Shown: piece by piece, positions 37,765 to 51,828 of the stretch | Layout of the letters: every line of letters begins with the position of its first letter | Numbering within the stretch: the first letter of the stretch is position 1 | From: Burkholderiales bacterium | Lineage (GTDB): Bacteria > Pseudomonadota > Gammaproteobacteria > Burkholderiales > SG8-39 | Length of the DNA: 64,000 nucleotides | Assembly (NCBI GenBank): GCA_014860355.1 | Contig: JACZJV010000012.1 | Span: 1 to 64,000, forward strand | Direction of reading: 5' to 3' | The notes under the pieces: generated by a model | Database searches by the model: none | What the model saw: only the letters and a program-made list of their open reading frames with translations | What the model was told of the DNA's origin: nothing | Translations under genes and position numbers: made by a program

Positions 37765-38163
37765 ATGAACACCGCCAACGACACGCACTCCAAGGCTATT
37801 GGCTACATCCTCTGGATATTCGGCTTCACTGGCTCGCACCGCTTCTACTACGGCAGACCGGTCACCGGAACCATCTGGTTTTTCACCCTAGGCCTGCTCG
37901 GCATAGGCTGGCTGATCGACCTTTTTCTCATCCCGGGGATGGACCGCGAAGCCGACCTGCGTTTCCGCGCCGGCCGTGTGAATTATTCAGTTGCGTGGGT
38001 GCTGCTTACGTTTCTGGGCCTGTTCGGCGTGCACCGCATGTATATCGGCAAGTGGCTCACGGGGATTCTTTACCTGTGCACCGCAGGCCTGTTCGGAATC
38101 GGGTATCTGTACGACTTCTGGACGCTGAACGACCAGGTCACCGTGGTAAATTCATCCGGCTAG
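37765..38163 (+). CDS. TM2 domain-containing protein
   Basis: A 132-aa membrane protein with two TM2 units: AIGYILWIFGFTGSHRFYYG with GTIWFFTLGLLGIGWLIDLF, and VLLTFLGLFGVHRMYIGKWL with GILYLCTAGLFGIGYLYDFW. Each pairs two membrane segments around a short polar turn with the G-x-H-R-x-Y motif. The function of TM2 proteins in bacteria is unknown. The ATG at 37765 fits; GGGGAACG lies upstream. Confidence 0.88.
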   Translation: MNTANDTHSKAIGYILWIFGFTGSHRFYYGRPVTGTIWFFTLGLLGIGWLIDLFLIPGMDREADLRFRAGRVNYSVAWVLLTFLGLFGVHRMYIGKWLTGILYLCTAGLFGIGYLYDFWTLNDQVTVVNSSG

Positions 38164-38220
38164 GGGGCGCGATCGCGCGGCGACGCGTATGAATGCAGGT
38201 ACTGCGGCGCGGCTTGCCAG

Positions 38221-38244
38221 AAAGAAAAGGCAGCCGGGGCCGCC
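38221..38244 (-). terminator. Terminator of the atp operon
   Basis: On the minus strand GGCGG and CTGCC form a short stem around a 6-base loop, followed by TTTTCTTT, 23 bases after the atpC stop. It lies between convergent atpC and the TM2 gene. Confidence 0.55.
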
Positions 38245-38267
38245 CGTGTTGCCGCTCTCGATGCGCG

Positions 38268-38690
38268 CTATTTTCGCTGACGTATTTTGCGGATCGCCGC
38301 GATCTGGGCTGCAGCTTCGGCGAGTTCGGACATCGCCTTGGCGTATTCCATTTTTCCGGTCCTGTCCTGCAAATTTTCCTGCGCGCGCTTATGTGCTTCC
38401 TGCGCCTTGGCTTCGTCCAGGTCGTGGCCGCGGATGGCGGTGTCGGCGAGTACCGTGATCAGGTTGGGCTGCACTTCCAGGATGCCGCCGGCGACAAAAA
38501 TCAGCTCTTCCTCACCACCGCTCGCAGGCTTGATGCGCACCGTGCCGGGTTTGATGCGCGTGATCAGCGGGGTGTGCTTGGGATAGATGCCGAGCTCGCC
38601 TTCTTCGCCCGGCAGCACCACGAACTCCGCTTCGCCGGAGTAGATGGCTTCTTCGGCGCTGACGACATCTACGTGTATTGTGTGTGCCAT
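38268..38690 (-). CDS. atpC: F1Fo ATP synthase epsilon subunit
   Basis: A 140-aa epsilon subunit of the central stalk. The beta-sandwich opens with [30 protein letters not shown] (the typical AEFV/PGxEGELGI pattern) and the C-terminal helical hairpin contains [17 protein letters not shown]. It couples rotation and inhibits ATP hydrolysis. Last gene of the operon, 53 bases after atpD. Confidence 0.96.
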   Translation of the reverse strand: MAHTIHVDVVSAEEAIYSGEAEFVVLPGEEGELGIYPKHTPLITRIKPGTVRIKPASGGEEELIFVAGGILEVQPNLITVLADTAIRGHDLDEAKAQEAHKRAQENLQDRTGKMEYAKAMSELAEAAAQIAAIRKIRQRK

Positions 38691-38743
38691 TGGGCTTAGA
38701 ACCTTTTTTCCCCGACCCCCGGTCTGCCGGGGGTCGTCTTTGC

Positions 38744-40135
<1,392 letters not shown>

Positions 40136-40179
40136 CTAAGCTAGGGGTTCAATTCGAATTCGGTTGGTCGATTGGGCCG

Positions 40180-41043
40180 CTACACCGCCGCGGCGCCGGC
40201 GACTATCTCCGACAATTCCTTGGTGATCGCTGCCTGGCGCGTCTTGTTGTAGATCAAGGTCAGCTCGTCGATGACGTTGCCGGCGTTGTCGCTCGCAGCC
40301 TTCATCGCCACCATACGCGCGCTCTGCTCGGACGCCATGTTCTCGGTCACTGACTGGTAGATCAGGGCTTCGATGTAACGGGTCAGGGTCTGGTCGAGCA
40401 CGGCCTTGGCATCGGGCTCGTAGATATAGTCCCAGGAGCCTTCCGGCGCTCCGAGTTTGTCGCCCGAGAGCGGCAGCAGTTGCTCCATCACCGGCTCCTG
40501 CTTCATCGTATTGATGAATCTGGTGTAGAAAATTACCAGCCGGTCGAAGCGGTCCTGGGTATAGCCGTCGAGCATGATTTTCAGTGCGCCTATCAGTTTT
40601 TCCATGTGCGGCTTGTCGCCCAGGCCAACTACGTGTGACACCACGTTGGCGCCCAGACGCTGCATGAAGCCCAGGCCCCTGTTGCCGATACAGCACACTT
40701 CGAAGTTCTCGCCCTGCGACTCCCACTCGCGCATCCTCGCGAGCGCCATCCGCAGAACGTTGGTGTTCAGGCCTCCGCACAAACCCTTGTCGGCGGTGAC
40801 GACGATGATGCCGACACGCTTCACCGTATCGCGCGTCACCATATAGGGGTGCCGGTACTCGGGATTGGCATGCGAGAGGTGCGCCGCGACGTTGCGGATC
40901 TTTTCGGAGTAGGGCCGGGCAGCGCGCGTGCGTTCCTGCGCCTTGCGCATTTTGGAGGCCGCCACCATTTCCATTGCCTTGGTGATCTTGCGCGTGCTTT
41001 GCACGCTCCTGATCTTGTTCTTGATTTCCCTTGAACCTGCCAT
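40180..41043 (-). CDS. atpG: F1Fo ATP synthase gamma subunit
   Basis: The 287-aa rotor subunit. The N-terminal helix ([32 protein letters not shown], positions 5-36) and the C-terminal helix with [31 protein letters not shown] are the two parts of the coiled-coil shaft; [14 protein letters not shown]-type signature is seen as [15 protein letters not shown]. Between atpA and atpD as usual. Confidence 0.97.
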   Translation of the reverse strand: MAGSREIKNKIRSVQSTRKITKAMEMVAASKMRKAQERTRAARPYSEKIRNVAAHLSHANPEYRHPYMVTRDTVKRVGIIVVTADKGLCGGLNTNVLRMALARMREWESQGENFEVCCIGNRGLGFMQRLGANVVSHVVGLGDKPHMEKLIGALKIMLDGYTQDRFDRLVIFYTRFINTMKQEPVMEQLLPLSGDKLGAPEGSWDYIYEPDAKAVLDQTLTRYIEALIYQSVTENMASEQSARMVAMKAASDNAGNVIDELTLIYNKTRQAAITKELSEIVAGAAAV

Positions 41044-41107
41044 TGCCTGTCTCTCGGTTCGTCAATCCGCTGGCGGCAAAGGTTTGCCGCCCCGCGATAC
41101 TGATCGG

Positions 41108-42652
<1,545 letters not shown>

Positions 42653-42688
42653 GCTATCTCCTGAACCATAAGTTTTTCCCGCTGCGGA

Positions 42689-43228
42689 CTAGCTCGCGAG
42701 CAAGCCGGTGGCCATCGCGTTCAGCTTGCCGCGCACCGAGCCGTCGATGACTTCATCGCCGATCACCACTCGCACTCCGCCGATGAGATCGCTGTCTATG
42801 CTCACCTGCGGATTGATTTTGCGTTTGAAGCGTTTTTCCAGATCGGCCACCAGGCTCGAAAGCTGTCCAGCATCCAGAGCAAACGCAGTGGTGATCTGGG
42901 CATCGACCACGCCTTCGCGCTCGTTCTTGAGTGTTTCGAATTGGCCGAAAATTTCGGGCAGCAGCGGCAAGCGGTCGTATTCAATCAAGAGGCCGACGAA
43001 ATTTCTTGCTTCCGCAGACAACTCGCCCGGGCACAGCGACAGGAACAATTCCTGCAACTGCGGGCCGGTCAGGTCATACTTGGCCAGGCATTCCTGCATG
43101 TCCGGATGCGCAACCACCTGCGCCATAACACGCATCGTGACCGACCAGGGGCCGAGCGCATCGCTGGCGTCGGCGAGGCGGAATACCGCTTCGGCGTAGG
43201 GCCGCGCGAGAGTAGCGTTCTCGGCCAT
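42689..43228 (-). CDS. atpH: F1Fo ATP synthase delta subunit
   Basis: A 179-aa peripheral-stalk subunit. The opening NATLARPYAEAVFRLAD and the C-terminal segment PQVSIDSDLIGGVRVVIGDEVIDGSV are the family patterns. It joins the b subunits to F1. It is separated from atpF by an unusually long 119-base gap holding a strong hairpin. Confidence 0.96.
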   Translation of the reverse strand: MAENATLARPYAEAVFRLADASDALGPWSVTMRVMAQVVAHPDMQECLAKYDLTGPQLQELFLSLCPGELSAEARNFVGLLIEYDRLPLLPEIFGQFETLKNEREGVVDAQITTAFALDAGQLSSLVADLEKRFKRKINPQVSIDSDLIGGVRVVIGDEVIDGSVRGKLNAMATGLLAS

Positions 43229-43240
43229 GACCTAGCTCAC

Positions 43241-43283
43241 GCCAATTTGGGGGACGCGCCCCCTAATGAGCCCCCGAATTGGC
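43241..43283 (-). repeat. Large hairpin in the atpF-atpH gap
   Basis: GCCAATTTGGGGG (43241-43253) pairs with CCCCCGAATTGGC (43271-43283), 13 bp with one mismatch that can form a G-U pair, around a 17-base loop that itself holds a CCCCC block able to pair with the GGGGG arm. A second small dyad (GCATT-GAATG-AATGC) follows near 43315. It lies just before the atpH start in the mRNA and could process or attenuate the transcript. Confidence 0.7.
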
Positions 43284-43347
43284 GGGTGCTGCCTGCGGCA
43301 CCGCGAATCAGGGAAGCATTGAATGAATGCAGCACCGGGTTCACAAC

Positions 43348-43818
43348 CTACAGCTCCCGCTTCAATTGGTTGAGCAGTTCGGCGTGGGCCTGGGCGTTGA
43401 CTTCACGCTTCAGGATCCTTTCAGCGCCGCTGACCACCAGGGCCGCCACCTGCTCGCGCAAGGCTTCCTTGGCGCTCGATACTTCCTGCTGGATTTCGGA
43501 CTTGGCGCCGGCGACCAGCCGCTCGCCCTCGGCCTTGGCCGAGTTCTTGGCCTCGTCTATCATCTGCAGCCCGCGCTTTTCCGCCTGGGCGATGATCTCG
43601 GCGGCGCGCGCCCGCGCCTTTGCGACCTCGTCGGCGGCGAGCTTTCCGGAGGTCTCCAATTGCTGCTTGCCTTGTTCCCCTGCGGCCAGGCCGTCTGCAA
43701 TCTGCTTTTGCCGCTCTTCGATCGCTTTCATCAGCGGCGGCCAAACGAATTTGACCGTAAACAGAATGAAAAGCGCGAACGAAATCGCCTGCGCGATCAG
43801 TGTTAGATTGATGTTCAT
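43348..43818 (-). CDS. atpF: F1Fo ATP synthase b subunit
   Basis: A 156-aa peripheral-stalk subunit: one N-terminal membrane helix ([22 protein letters not shown]) then a long charged helix ([36 protein letters not shown]) that forms the stator dimer. 56 bases after atpE. Confidence 0.97.
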   Translation of the reverse strand: MNINLTLIAQAISFALFILFTVKFVWPPLMKAIEERQKQIADGLAAGEQGKQQLETSGKLAADEVAKARARAAEIIAQAEKRGLQMIDEAKNSAKAEGERLVAGAKSEIQQEVSSAKEALREQVAALVVSGAERILKREVNAQAHAELLNQLKREL

Positions 43819-43874
43819 GTTCGAGTTCCCCAGCGAGCCCGGTCCAATACGGGTGGACCAGCGATGCGGTCGAT

Positions 43875-45010
<1,136 letters not shown>

Positions 45011-45046
45011 TCTGTCTAGCCTGATTTGTCCATATACAAAGGCGCG

Positions 45047-45415
45047 CTAAGTCTTGTCGCCGGCAAACAACGCCACACTAAAAATCAAGATCGAAACGAC
45101 AAAGGATCCCAACAGCCCGACCACGACGACATCTTGATATAACGCCAATACGAGCCAAAGCAGCAATCCTGAGAGGAAAAGCTTGGCCACTTCAGCCTTA
45201 AGTGCGGCGAAAATGACCTCCCCAGCGGATTTGCCTTTTTCCCCTGCGCTTTTTGCAGCCAGAAATACAAATACCAGTCCGGCCGCAATGCTGATCAGGC
45301 CACCCAGGAGCGCCGAGATCGCGCCGTGAACACCCGCAAACCAAGCCGCAATCGATGCGATTATTATTGCGGCCAGCGCTTGCGACCCGAACACCGGGCG
45401 GAACTTTCGCCACAC
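45047..45415 (-). CDS. atpI: ATP synthase accessory protein I
   Basis: A 122-aa membrane protein with four hydrophobic segments (ALAAIIIASIAAWFAGVHGAI, LLGGLISIAAGLVFVFLAA and two after residue 75). AtpI assists c-ring assembly. The start is GTG at 45415, with GAGGA about 10 bases upstream and the transcription start near 45440. First gene of the operon. Confidence 0.88.
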   Translation of the reverse strand: MWRKFRPVFGSQALAAIIIASIAAWFAGVHGAISALLGGLISIAAGLVFVFLAAKSAGEKGKSAGEVIFAALKAEVAKLFLSGLLLWLVLALYQDVVVVGLLGSFVVSILIFSVALFAGDKT

Positions 45416-45445
45416 TCGCCGCTATCCTCGCTGCTAAACGCGCGG

Positions 45446-45475
45446 ATTATAGCGGTTTTGGCCGCACACGGTCAA
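45446..45475 (-). promoter_or_regulatory. atp operon promoter
   Basis: On the minus strand TTGACC (45470-45475), an 18-base spacer and the perfect -10 TATAAT (45446-45451) lie about 30 bases before the atpI start. This is the best sigma-70 promoter in the window, as expected for a highly expressed operon. Confidence 0.8.
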
Positions 45476-45506
45476 TTCAGAATTCGTCAATTGCGAGCGC
45501 AATGCG

Positions 45507-45520
45507 TTGATCCACATCAA
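45507..45520. promoter_or_regulatory. Perfect FNR/ANR-type box
   Basis: TTGAT-CCAC-ATCAA matches the FNR/ANR consensus TTGAT-N4-ATCAA without mismatch. It lies between divergent atpI and pcm, centred about 74 bases upstream of the inferred atp start point and 139 bases before the pcm ATG. Related CRP/FNR family regulators are also possible. Confidence 0.6.
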
Positions 45521-45652
45521 TATCGACGGGGGAGCTTGGAGGTACTCAGGCGTATCTTTAAACCAGGCTGCGAGCGTCAAAAATCAGCCGCGCCCGCCCT
45601 CCCTTTTTCGGGTTGCTGCGCCCGCCCGTGGCTAACACCAGCGGGGAGCAAG

Positions 45653-46435
45653 ATGACAAAGGCGGATGCGCGAACTAAACTTGAAATTGTGGCTTCCGAA
45701 CCAAAACGGCGTTTGATCCTGGGCGCGCTGGGCCTGGTCGCCGCTCTGGCTAGCGGCAGCGCCGAGGCAGAGGATCCGTACGCGCGCGCGCGCGATGCCA
45801 TGCTGAAAGAGATCGAGGCAATGGCCCGCGATACTGGCGAGGAGACAGGCCGCGCGGCATTCAGTGCAGGCGTAATGGCAGCCATGGCAAGAGTTCCACG
45901 CCACCGCTTCGTGCCCATGAGCTACAGTGCGCTCGCCTATGCCAACCGACCTTTGCCAATAGGGCACGGCCAGACCATATCCCAGCCCTACATCGTCGCA
46001 CTGATGACCGAGCTGCTGGACATCGACGCAGGCGACGCGGTGCTGGAAATCGGCACCGGCTCGGGCTATCAAGCCGCAGTGCTGGCCGAACTCACGCGCC
46101 AGGTGTATTCAATCGAGATTATCGAGCCCGTGGGCAAGCGTGCCGCGGTTTTGCTGTCGCAGTTGGGCTACAAGAATATAAGCACCAGGATAGGCGACGG
46201 CTACAACGGTTGGCCAGAATACGCCCCCTTCGATGCGATCATCGTCACCGCCGCCGCCCCGCAGGTTCCGCCGGCGCTGGTCGCGCAACTGAAGCCCGGT
46301 GGACGCATGGTAATTCCGGTCGGCGCAGAGGGCGAGGTACAGTTCCTGCATGTGATGGTGAAACAGCCTGACGGTACGATTTCTACCCAGCGCAGCTTGC
46401 CGGTACGCTTCGTGCCGCTTACTCGCAGCGACTGA
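45653..46435 (+). CDS. pcm: Exported protein-L-isoaspartate O-methyltransferase
   Basis: A 260-aa Pcm. Residues about 18-40 (PKRRLILGALGLVAALASGSAEA) form a signal peptide, so this repair enzyme should be periplasmic, unlike classical cytoplasmic Pcm. SAM motif I is VLEIGTGSGYQAAVLAEL; PRHRFVP and GHGQTISQPYIVALMTELL are substrate motifs. It methylates isoaspartyl residues in damaged proteins. I start at ATG 45653, with GGGGAG 5 bases before it; a long unlike open frame precedes. It sits in opposite orientation between parB and atpI. Confidence 0.9.
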   Translation: MTKADARTKLEIVASEPKRRLILGALGLVAALASGSAEAEDPYARARDAMLKEIEAMARDTGEETGRAAFSAGVMAAMARVPRHRFVPMSYSALAYANRPLPIGHGQTISQPYIVALMTELLDIDAGDAVLEIGTGSGYQAAVLAELTRQVYSIEIIEPVGKRAAVLLSQLGYKNISTRIGDGYNGWPEYAPFDAIIVTAAAPQVPPALVAQLKPGGRMVIPVGAEGEVQFLHVMVKQPDGTISTQRSLPVRFVPLTRSD

Positions 46436-46530
46436 GTCCGCCTGGCCATAAGAGCGGTTCCCAGAATCGGCGGCTCGTTCGGTAGGCCTGAAACCGGGTA
46501 TTACCGGTATTGGTGCTCCCGCCGCGAACT

Positions 46531-47370
46531 TCAACCCTTGAACTTCGACAGCAGATCGTCCAGGTGCTCGTGGCTGGCGTAGCTGATCACCAGTTTGCCG
46601 GCACCCTGCTTACCGGGCTTGATCTCGACCTTGGTGCCAAATCTTTCCGCGAGTTCTTCTTCAAAGCGCAGGATGTCGCCGCTGGTCCTGAGCTTGCTTG
46701 GTTTCTTTTGTTTCGGCTTGAGTATGTCCTGAACCGCTTTCTCCGTTTCGCGCACCGACAGGCCTTGCTCGGCTACCCGCTTCGCCGTGTCCTCTTGGCG
46801 CCGGCCTTCGAGCGCAAGCAATGCGCGTGCGTGGCCCATGTCGATCCTGCCTTCGTAGAGCAATGCCTGTACCGATTGCGGCAGGTTGAGCAAACGCAGC
46901 AGGTTCGAGGTCGCGGCGCGCGAACGGCCAACGGCCTCGGCCGCCTCCTGATGTGTCATTTTGAATTCGTTGATCAGGCGGTGAATGCCGCTGGCCTCTT
47001 CCAGCGGATTCAGGTTCTCGCGTTGGATATTCTCGATCAGGGCCATGGCGAGCGCGGCAGAATCGGGCACCTCCCGGATCAGCACCGGCACTTCGCGCAG
47101 GCCGGCCAGTTTCGCCGCGCGCCAACGCCGCTCGCCGGCGATGATTTCGTATCGACCCTTGGCCAGACTGCGCGCCAGGATAGGCTGCATCACGCCTTGA
47201 GACTTGAGCGAGCGCGCCAGTTCCTCCAGGGACGCCTGATCCATGCGCGTGCGCGGCTGATATTTGCCCGGCTGAAGCTCTTCGAGCTTCACCGATCTCA
47301 GGCTTTCGCTGCCGGCAGTTTCTTCGTCCTTCCCCAGCAGCGCGTCCAGTCCGCGTCCCAATCCTTTCAT
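46531..47370 (-). CDS. parB: Chromosome-partitioning protein ParB
   Basis: A 279-aa ParB/Spo0J-type CTPase. The N-terminal MKGLGRGLDALLG motif, the ParB/Srx domain with GERRWRAAKLAGL (CTP-binding) and IENIQRENLNPLEEA, the helix-turn-helix with MTHQEAAEAVGRSRAATSNLLRLL and a C-terminal dimer domain are all visible. It loads onto the parS sites seen at 50925-50940 and 51018-51033. Confidence 0.97.
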   Translation of the reverse strand: MKGLGRGLDALLGKDEETAGSESLRSVKLEELQPGKYQPRTRMDQASLEELARSLKSQGVMQPILARSLAKGRYEIIAGERRWRAAKLAGLREVPVLIREVPDSAALAMALIENIQRENLNPLEEASGIHRLINEFKMTHQEAAEAVGRSRAATSNLLRLLNLPQSVQALLYEGRIDMGHARALLALEGRRQEDTAKRVAEQGLSVRETEKAVQDILKPKQKKPSKLRTSGDILRFEEELAERFGTKVEIKPGKQGAGKLVISYASHEHLDDLLSKFKG

Positions 47371-47468
47371 TTCCTGATTCCTTAGTCCGTAACAATACGA
47401 GGGGATATCGCCCCGCGTGCTCCCCTAAATCGGACCATAGCAAAATGACCTTTGCTACGGCTAATAAC

Positions 47469-48248
47469 TCACGCGGGCGCGCTGGCCGCGCGCGATAGCA
47501 GCTCGTCGGCCAGCGCCATGTACGCCTGCGACCCCTTGCATGCTCTGTCCAGGCTCACTGCGGGTGCGCCGTAACTCGGTGCTTCGGCCAAGCGTACATT
47601 GCGCGGAATGATGGTCGCATACAGCTTGTCGCCAAAGTGCTGTTGCAATTGCGCCGAGACCTGCTGGGCGAGCGAATTGCGCGGATCGTACATGGTACGC
47701 AGCAAGCCTTCGATCTCCAGCACAGGGTTCAGATGCTTGCGCACTTTGCGTATGGTCTCTACCAGGTCGCTCAGACCTTCCAGGGCGTAGTACTCGCATT
47801 GCATCGGAATCATCACTGCGTCGGCAGCCACCAGGCCATTGAGGGTGAGAAGGTTGAGCGCAGGCGGGCAGTCCAGCAGAATGTAATCGTATTCGATCGC
47901 GATCGTACCCAACGCCGACTTGAGCCGCGTTTCGCGATTCTCCAGTTCCACCATTTCGACTTCGGCACCTGCGAGTTCGCGATTCGCCGGTACCAGGTCG
48001 TAGCCGCCGCTTTCGGATTTTTGCCGCACTGATTGCACCGTCGTCAATCCGAGCAGCACTTGGTATACGGAGGCCGCCAAATTGCGTTTGTCAATACCGC
48101 TTCCCATGGTCGCATTGCCCTGGGGATCGAGGTCGATCAGGAGCACGCGCTTGCCCGCGCCGGCGAGCCCGGCGGCAAGATTGACGCTGGTCGTAGTTTT
48201 GCCCACCCCGCCCTTCTGGTTGGCCACGGCAAGGATACGCGGCATCAT
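47469..48248 (-). CDS. parA: Chromosome-partitioning ATPase ParA
   Basis: A 259-aa ParA/Soj ATPase. The deviant Walker A is NQKGGVGKTTTSVNLAAGL (residues about 10-28), followed by LLIDLDPQGNATMGSG and YILLDCPPALNLLTLN. It drives origin segregation with ParB. The ATG overlaps the rsmG stop (ATGATG), and parB follows after 98 bases. Confidence 0.97.
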   Translation of the reverse strand: MMPRILAVANQKGGVGKTTTSVNLAAGLAGAGKRVLLIDLDPQGNATMGSGIDKRNLAASVYQVLLGLTTVQSVRQKSESGGYDLVPANRELAGAEVEMVELENRETRLKSALGTIAIEYDYILLDCPPALNLLTLNGLVAADAVMIPMQCEYYALEGLSDLVETIRKVRKHLNPVLEIEGLLRTMYDPRNSLAQQVSAQLQQHFGDKLYATIIPRNVRLAEAPSYGAPAVSLDRACKGSQAYMALADELLSRAASAPA

Positions 48249-48876
48249 CTTGCCTGGTGGTCCAGCCCGATCAGCACCAGATGCCGTGCGCCCTCCAGGC
48301 CGGGGACTGCGAGTGGCAGCACCTGCAGCACCTTGCAGTCCCGTGGCAGCTTTTCGATTTCCTCATAGGGATGCAGGCCCTTCATTGCGGCAAACATCCC
48401 GCCCGGGATGAGCAAGTGACGGGTGATGCGCACGAACTCGCCCATGTCGGAAAAAGCGCGCGAAATGATCACATCGAACCCGTTCTGCGTCTTCCACGCT
48501 TCGACACGTTCACTGCAAACCTCGGCATTTTTCATCGTCAATTCCATCACCGCCTGGTTCAGAAAGGCGGCTTTCTTGTGGTTGCAGTCGAGCAGGGTCA
48601 CATGCATTTCCGGGTTGGTGAGAGCCAGGGGAATGCCCGGCAGTCCGGCGCCGCTGCCCACATCCAGCAGGCGCCTGGCGTGCAGGTGCGGTGCCACCGC
48701 CAAGCTGTCGAGCAGGTGATGGCTCACCATTTTTTCCGGTTCGCGTATCGCGGTCAGGTTGTGCACGCGGTTCCATTTGTCGATCAGCGCAATATAGTCG
48801 AGCAGACGCTGCTGGATGTCGCTCTCCAGTGTCAATCCGAGTGCGATGAGCCCGCGCTTCAGTTGGTCGGCCGCGC

Positions 48877-48880
<4 letters not shown>
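48245..48880 (-). CDS. rsmG: 16S rRNA (guanine-527-N7)-methyltransferase
   Basis: A 211-aa SAM methyltransferase of the GidB family. The segment [27 protein letters not shown] and SAM motif [17 protein letters not shown] are typical. It methylates G527 of 16S rRNA. Start and stop overlap mnmG and parA by 4 bases each, giving a tightly coupled operon. Confidence 0.96.
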
Positions 48881-50862
<1,982 letters not shown>

Positions 50863-50924
50863 GCGCCCGCTGCGGTGTCAAAGAGGCGCGATTTTACGCC
50901 CATTTCCCTCGAACCGTAAGCTGT

Positions 50925-50940
50925 TGTTCCACGTGGAACA
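50925..50940. promoter_or_regulatory. parS centromere site 1
   Basis: TGTTCCACGTGGAACA is a perfect 16-bp palindrome matching the chromosomal parS consensus TGTTNCACGTGNAACA. It lies 63 bases upstream of the mnmG start, in the operon that encodes ParA and ParB. Confidence 0.93.
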
Positions 50941-50960
50941 AAGAGAAATACGGCAATCAC

Positions 50961-50980
50961 TGCGAACCAACAGGTTCGCA
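50961..50980. repeat. 8-bp stem inverted repeat between the parS sites
   Basis: TGCGAACC-AACA-GGTTCGCA is a perfect stem with a 4-base loop, followed by ATGACGG. It resembles the small palindromic repeats common in betaproteobacterial intergenic regions. Confidence 0.6.
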
Positions 50981-51017
50981 ATGACGGCGGACCGGCAAGG
51001 CTGGACGTGCTGTTTGG

Positions 51018-51033
51018 TGTTCCACGTGAAACA
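51018..51033. promoter_or_regulatory. parS centromere site 2
   Basis: TGTTCCACGTGAAACA matches the parS consensus, with arms differing from perfect symmetry at one position. It is 77 bases from site 1. The two sites and one hairpin occupy the 231-base gap between mnmG and livF; no gene is seen there. Confidence 0.92.
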
Positions 51034-51093
51034 CAAGGTTGCCGCGCGCAGCCAGGCATGCAGCTGGCGTGGCCCGCCTTGTGGCACCCCGGA

Positions 51094-51828
51094 CTACCCG
51101 GCGCCGCCGGAAACCAATCCGAGATAGCTTTCGATCACGCGCGGATCGGAGACGAGATCCGCGCTGGGACCCTCTACGGCAATCTCGCCTGTTTCGAGCA
51201 CATATCCGTAATCGGCTACCTGCAGCGCAGCGCGGGCGTTCTGCTCGACCAACAGGATGGAGACCCCGCTCTCGCGCAGGCCACCGATGACCCGGAAGAT
51301 GTCTCGCACGATCAACGGCGCCAGGCCCAAGCTGGGCTCGTCCAGCATCAACAGGCGTGGTCGGCTCATAAGCGCGCGGCCCAGCGCAAGCATCTGACGC
51401 TCACCGCCGGACAACGTCCCGGCAAGCTGCCGGCGGCGTTCCTGGAGGCGCGGAAACAACTGGTAAACCTGTTTGAAATCAGCGCCTATGGTTGGATCAC
51501 TTTTGCGATAGCGGTGAAAGGCGCCTAGTACCAGGTTGTCCTCCACCGTCATCGCGGCAAACAATTCACGCCGCTCGGGCACCAGGCACAAGCCGCGGCT
51601 GACGCGTTGTTCCGGTTCGATGCGCGCAATATCCTTCCCGGCATAACTCACGCTGCCGCGCGCGGGCAGCATACCCATTAGAGCCGCCAATAAGGTGGTC
51701 TTGCCCGCGCCATTGGGTCCGATGACCGTAACTATCCTTCCCTCCTCCACACGCAGCGCGGCCTGATGCACGGCTTCGACCTTGCCGTAGGCCACACACA
51801 ATCCGCGCACTTCCAGCAGCGCGCTCAT
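51094..51828 (-). CDS. livF: Branched-chain amino acid-type ABC transporter ATPase LivF
   Basis: A 244-aa ABC ATPase. Walker A is [16 protein letters not shown], signature [16 protein letters not shown], Walker [14 protein letters not shown], and the closing [22 protein letters not shown] is typical of LivF. It powers uptake of branched-chain amino acids or related amides with LivH, LivM and LivG. Its ATG overlaps the fused livMG stop. Confidence 0.94.
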   Translation of the reverse strand: MSALLEVRGLCVAYGKVEAVHQAALRVEEGRIVTVIGPNGAGKTTLLAALMGMLPARGSVSYAGKDIARIEPEQRVSRGLCLVPERRELFAAMTVEDNLVLGAFHRYRKSDPTIGADFKQVYQLFPRLQERRRQLAGTLSGGERQMLALGRALMSRPRLLMLDEPSLGLAPLIVRDIFRVIGGLRESGVSILLVEQNARAALQVADYGYVLETGEIAVEGPSADLVSDPRVIESYLGLVSGGAG

